From Pseudomonadota bacterium (GTDB lineage Bacteria > Pseudomonadota > Gammaproteobacteria > Burkholderiales > Burkholderiaceae_C), in assembly GCA_030918015.1 (NCBI GenBank), contig JAUPTP010000082.1, positions 1 through 8,003 of the forward strand: a stretch of 8,003 bases of DNA. The letters run 5' to 3'. Position numbers and translations under genes: made by a program. The notes under the pieces are model-generated. The model had not been told where the DNA came from. It saw only the letters and a list, made by a program, of their open reading frames with translations, and did not search any database. Shown one piece after another: positions 6,884 to 8,003 of the stretch. Every line of letters begins with the position of its first letter. Position 1 is the first letter of the stretch.

Positions 6884-8003
6884 TCAGTCGGCCTGCTTGC
6901 GCAGGAAGGCCGGGATCTCGATCTCGTCCATGCCGTTGGAGGCCAGGGCATCGACCTTGGCCGCCGCCTGGGTGCGGTTCGGGCGCCACACGCTGGGCGA
7001 AGCGGCGCTGACCTGGCCGCCGCTGCGATGCTGCTCGGCCAGCGACTGCGTCAGGACCGGGATGTTGTCGGTGCCCGTGCGTTGCCCTACGGCCGGCGGA
7101 ACCACCTGCACGACACGCGGCTGCTGCTGTTGCACCTTGGCGCCCGACGACAGGCCGGTGGCGATCACCGTGACCCGCAGGGCATCGCCCAGGCTCTCGT
7201 CATAGGCAGTGCCGTAGATGACATGGGCCTCTTCCGCCGCATAACGACGGATCGTCTGCATCGCGTTGCGGCTCTCGGAGAGCTTGAAGTTCTGCTTGCT
7301 CGCGGCGATCAGCACCAGCACGCCGCGCGCACCCGACAGATCCACGCCTTCCAGCAGCGGGCAGGCCACGGCTGCCTCGGCCGCCTTCTTGGCGCGATCC
7401 GGGCCGCTGGAGGTGGCGGTGCCCATCATCGCCTTGCCCGGCTCGCTCATGACGGTCTTGACGTCCTCGAAGTCGACGTTGACCAGGCCGGGGATGTGGA
7501 TGATGTCGCTGATGCCGCCGACGGCATTGCGCAGCACGTCGTTGGCCTCGGCGAAGGCCTCTTCCTGGGTGATGTCGTCACCCAGGACCTCGAGCAGCTT
7601 CTCGTTCAGGACGACGATCAGCGAATCGACGTTGGCCTCGAGCTCGTTGAGACCGCTGTCGGCCTGCTTCATGCGGCGCGGGCCCTCGAACTCGAAGGGC
7701 TTGGTGACCACGCCGACGGTGAGGATGCCCATGTCCTTGGCCAGGCGAGCGATGACCGGGGCCGCACCGGTGCCGGTGCCACCGCCCATGCCGGCGGTGA
7801 TGAAGACCATGTGAGCGCCTTCCAGCGCCGCCTTGATGCGATCGACCGCCTCTTCGGCCGATGCCTTGCCGGCCTCGGGCCGCGAGCCAGCCCCCAAACC
7901 AGTGTGACCGAGCTGCAACAGCGTGTGGGCCTTGGATCGGTTCAGGGCCTGGGCATCCGTGTTCGCACAGATGAATTCCACCCCCAGCACGCCACGGTTG
8001 ATC
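6884..8003 (-). CDS. ftsZ: Cell division GTPase FtsZ, 5' end missing
   Basis: FtsZ is the tubulin homologue that polymerises with GTP into the Z-ring at midcell and recruits the division machinery. 372 residues are visible, and the frame stays open to the window edge at INRGVLGVEF. About 30 N-terminal residues, including the first nucleotide-binding loop, are outside. The tubulin signature GGGTGTGAAPVIA is at visible residues 73-85. Other family blocks are CANTDAQALN, KPFEFEG, NEKLLEVLGDD, and NVDFEDVKTVMSEPGKAMMG (175-194), which includes the catalytic T7 loop. A variable Q/P/S-rich linker (about 288-356) leads to the conserved tail DEIEIPAFLRKQAD (359-372), the docking peptide for FtsA and other partners. 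A GTG at 7990 opens a shorter frame but is internal. The terminator-like hairpin follows the stop. Confidence 0.98.
   Translation of the reverse strand, partial: INRGVLGVEFICANTDAQALNRSKAHTLLQLGHTGLGAGSRPEAGKASAEEAVDRIKAALEGAHMVFITAGMGGGTGTGAAPVIARLAKDMGILTVGVVTKPFEFEGPRRMKQADSGLNELEANVDSLIVVLNEKLLEVLGDDITQEEAFAEANDVLRNAVGGISDIIHIPGLVNVDFEDVKTVMSEPGKAMMGTATSSGPDRAKKAAEAAVACPLLEGVDLSGARGVLVLIAASKQNFKLSESRNAMQTIRRYAAEEAHVIYGTAYDESLGDALRVTVIATGLSSGAKVQQQQPRVVQVVPPAVGQRTGTDNIPVLTQSLAEQHRSGGQVSAASPSVWRPNRTQAAAKVDALASNGMDEIEIPAFLRKQAD

Noticed and set aside
6884..7990. GTG at 7990 as the true ftsZ start
   Set aside because: The frame stays open upstream with INRG, which matches FtsZ sequence, and the conserved N-terminal nucleotide-binding loop must lie outside the window.

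Overview
The window is high-GC chromosomal DNA whose protein sequences look betaproteobacterial, most likely order Burkholderiales; a Leptothrix/Rubrivivax-like lineage is my guess. The signs are a short Fis of the betaproteobacterial type, RuvC with the variant LEIVFVN active-site strand, and an ftsZ-lpxC order. Nearly everything is conserved housekeeping content. There are no mobile elements, CRISPR arrays, tRNAs or rRNAs, no long intergenic gaps, and no obvious sign of recent transfer.

Left half, + strand (1-2930): the 3' end of fis (nucleoid-associated regulator), purH (the last two steps of IMP synthesis), a GNAT N-acetyltransferase of unknown substrate, and ruvC (Holliday junction resolvase). 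The gaps are 53, 25 and 20 nt, so the four genes are probably co-transcribed. ruvA and ruvB do not follow ruvC. A convergent gene follows instead and overlaps the last 7 nt of ruvC.

Middle, - strand (2924-5652): a glutathione S-transferase family protein followed 11 nt later by a soluble PAS-like/GGDEF/EAL protein, a probable two-gene operon. The GST ribosome-binding site lies inside a perfect 7-bp inverted repeat, which could control translation. The GGDEF-EAL protein keeps intact synthase and phosphodiesterase signatures but has a changed allosteric I-site.

Right half, - strand (5822-8003): lpxC (the committed step of lipid A synthesis), preceded by ftsZ, whose 5' end runs off the window. 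A strong 11-bp hairpin between them probably terminates ftsZ. lpxC then needs its own promoter; the best -10 match sits 6 nt before its ATG, which raises the possibility of a leaderless mRNA.

I see no convincing previously undescribed system. The observations most worth a second look are the hairpin over the GST ribosome-binding site, the GST/c-di-GMP enzyme pairing, and the lpxC promoter architecture.
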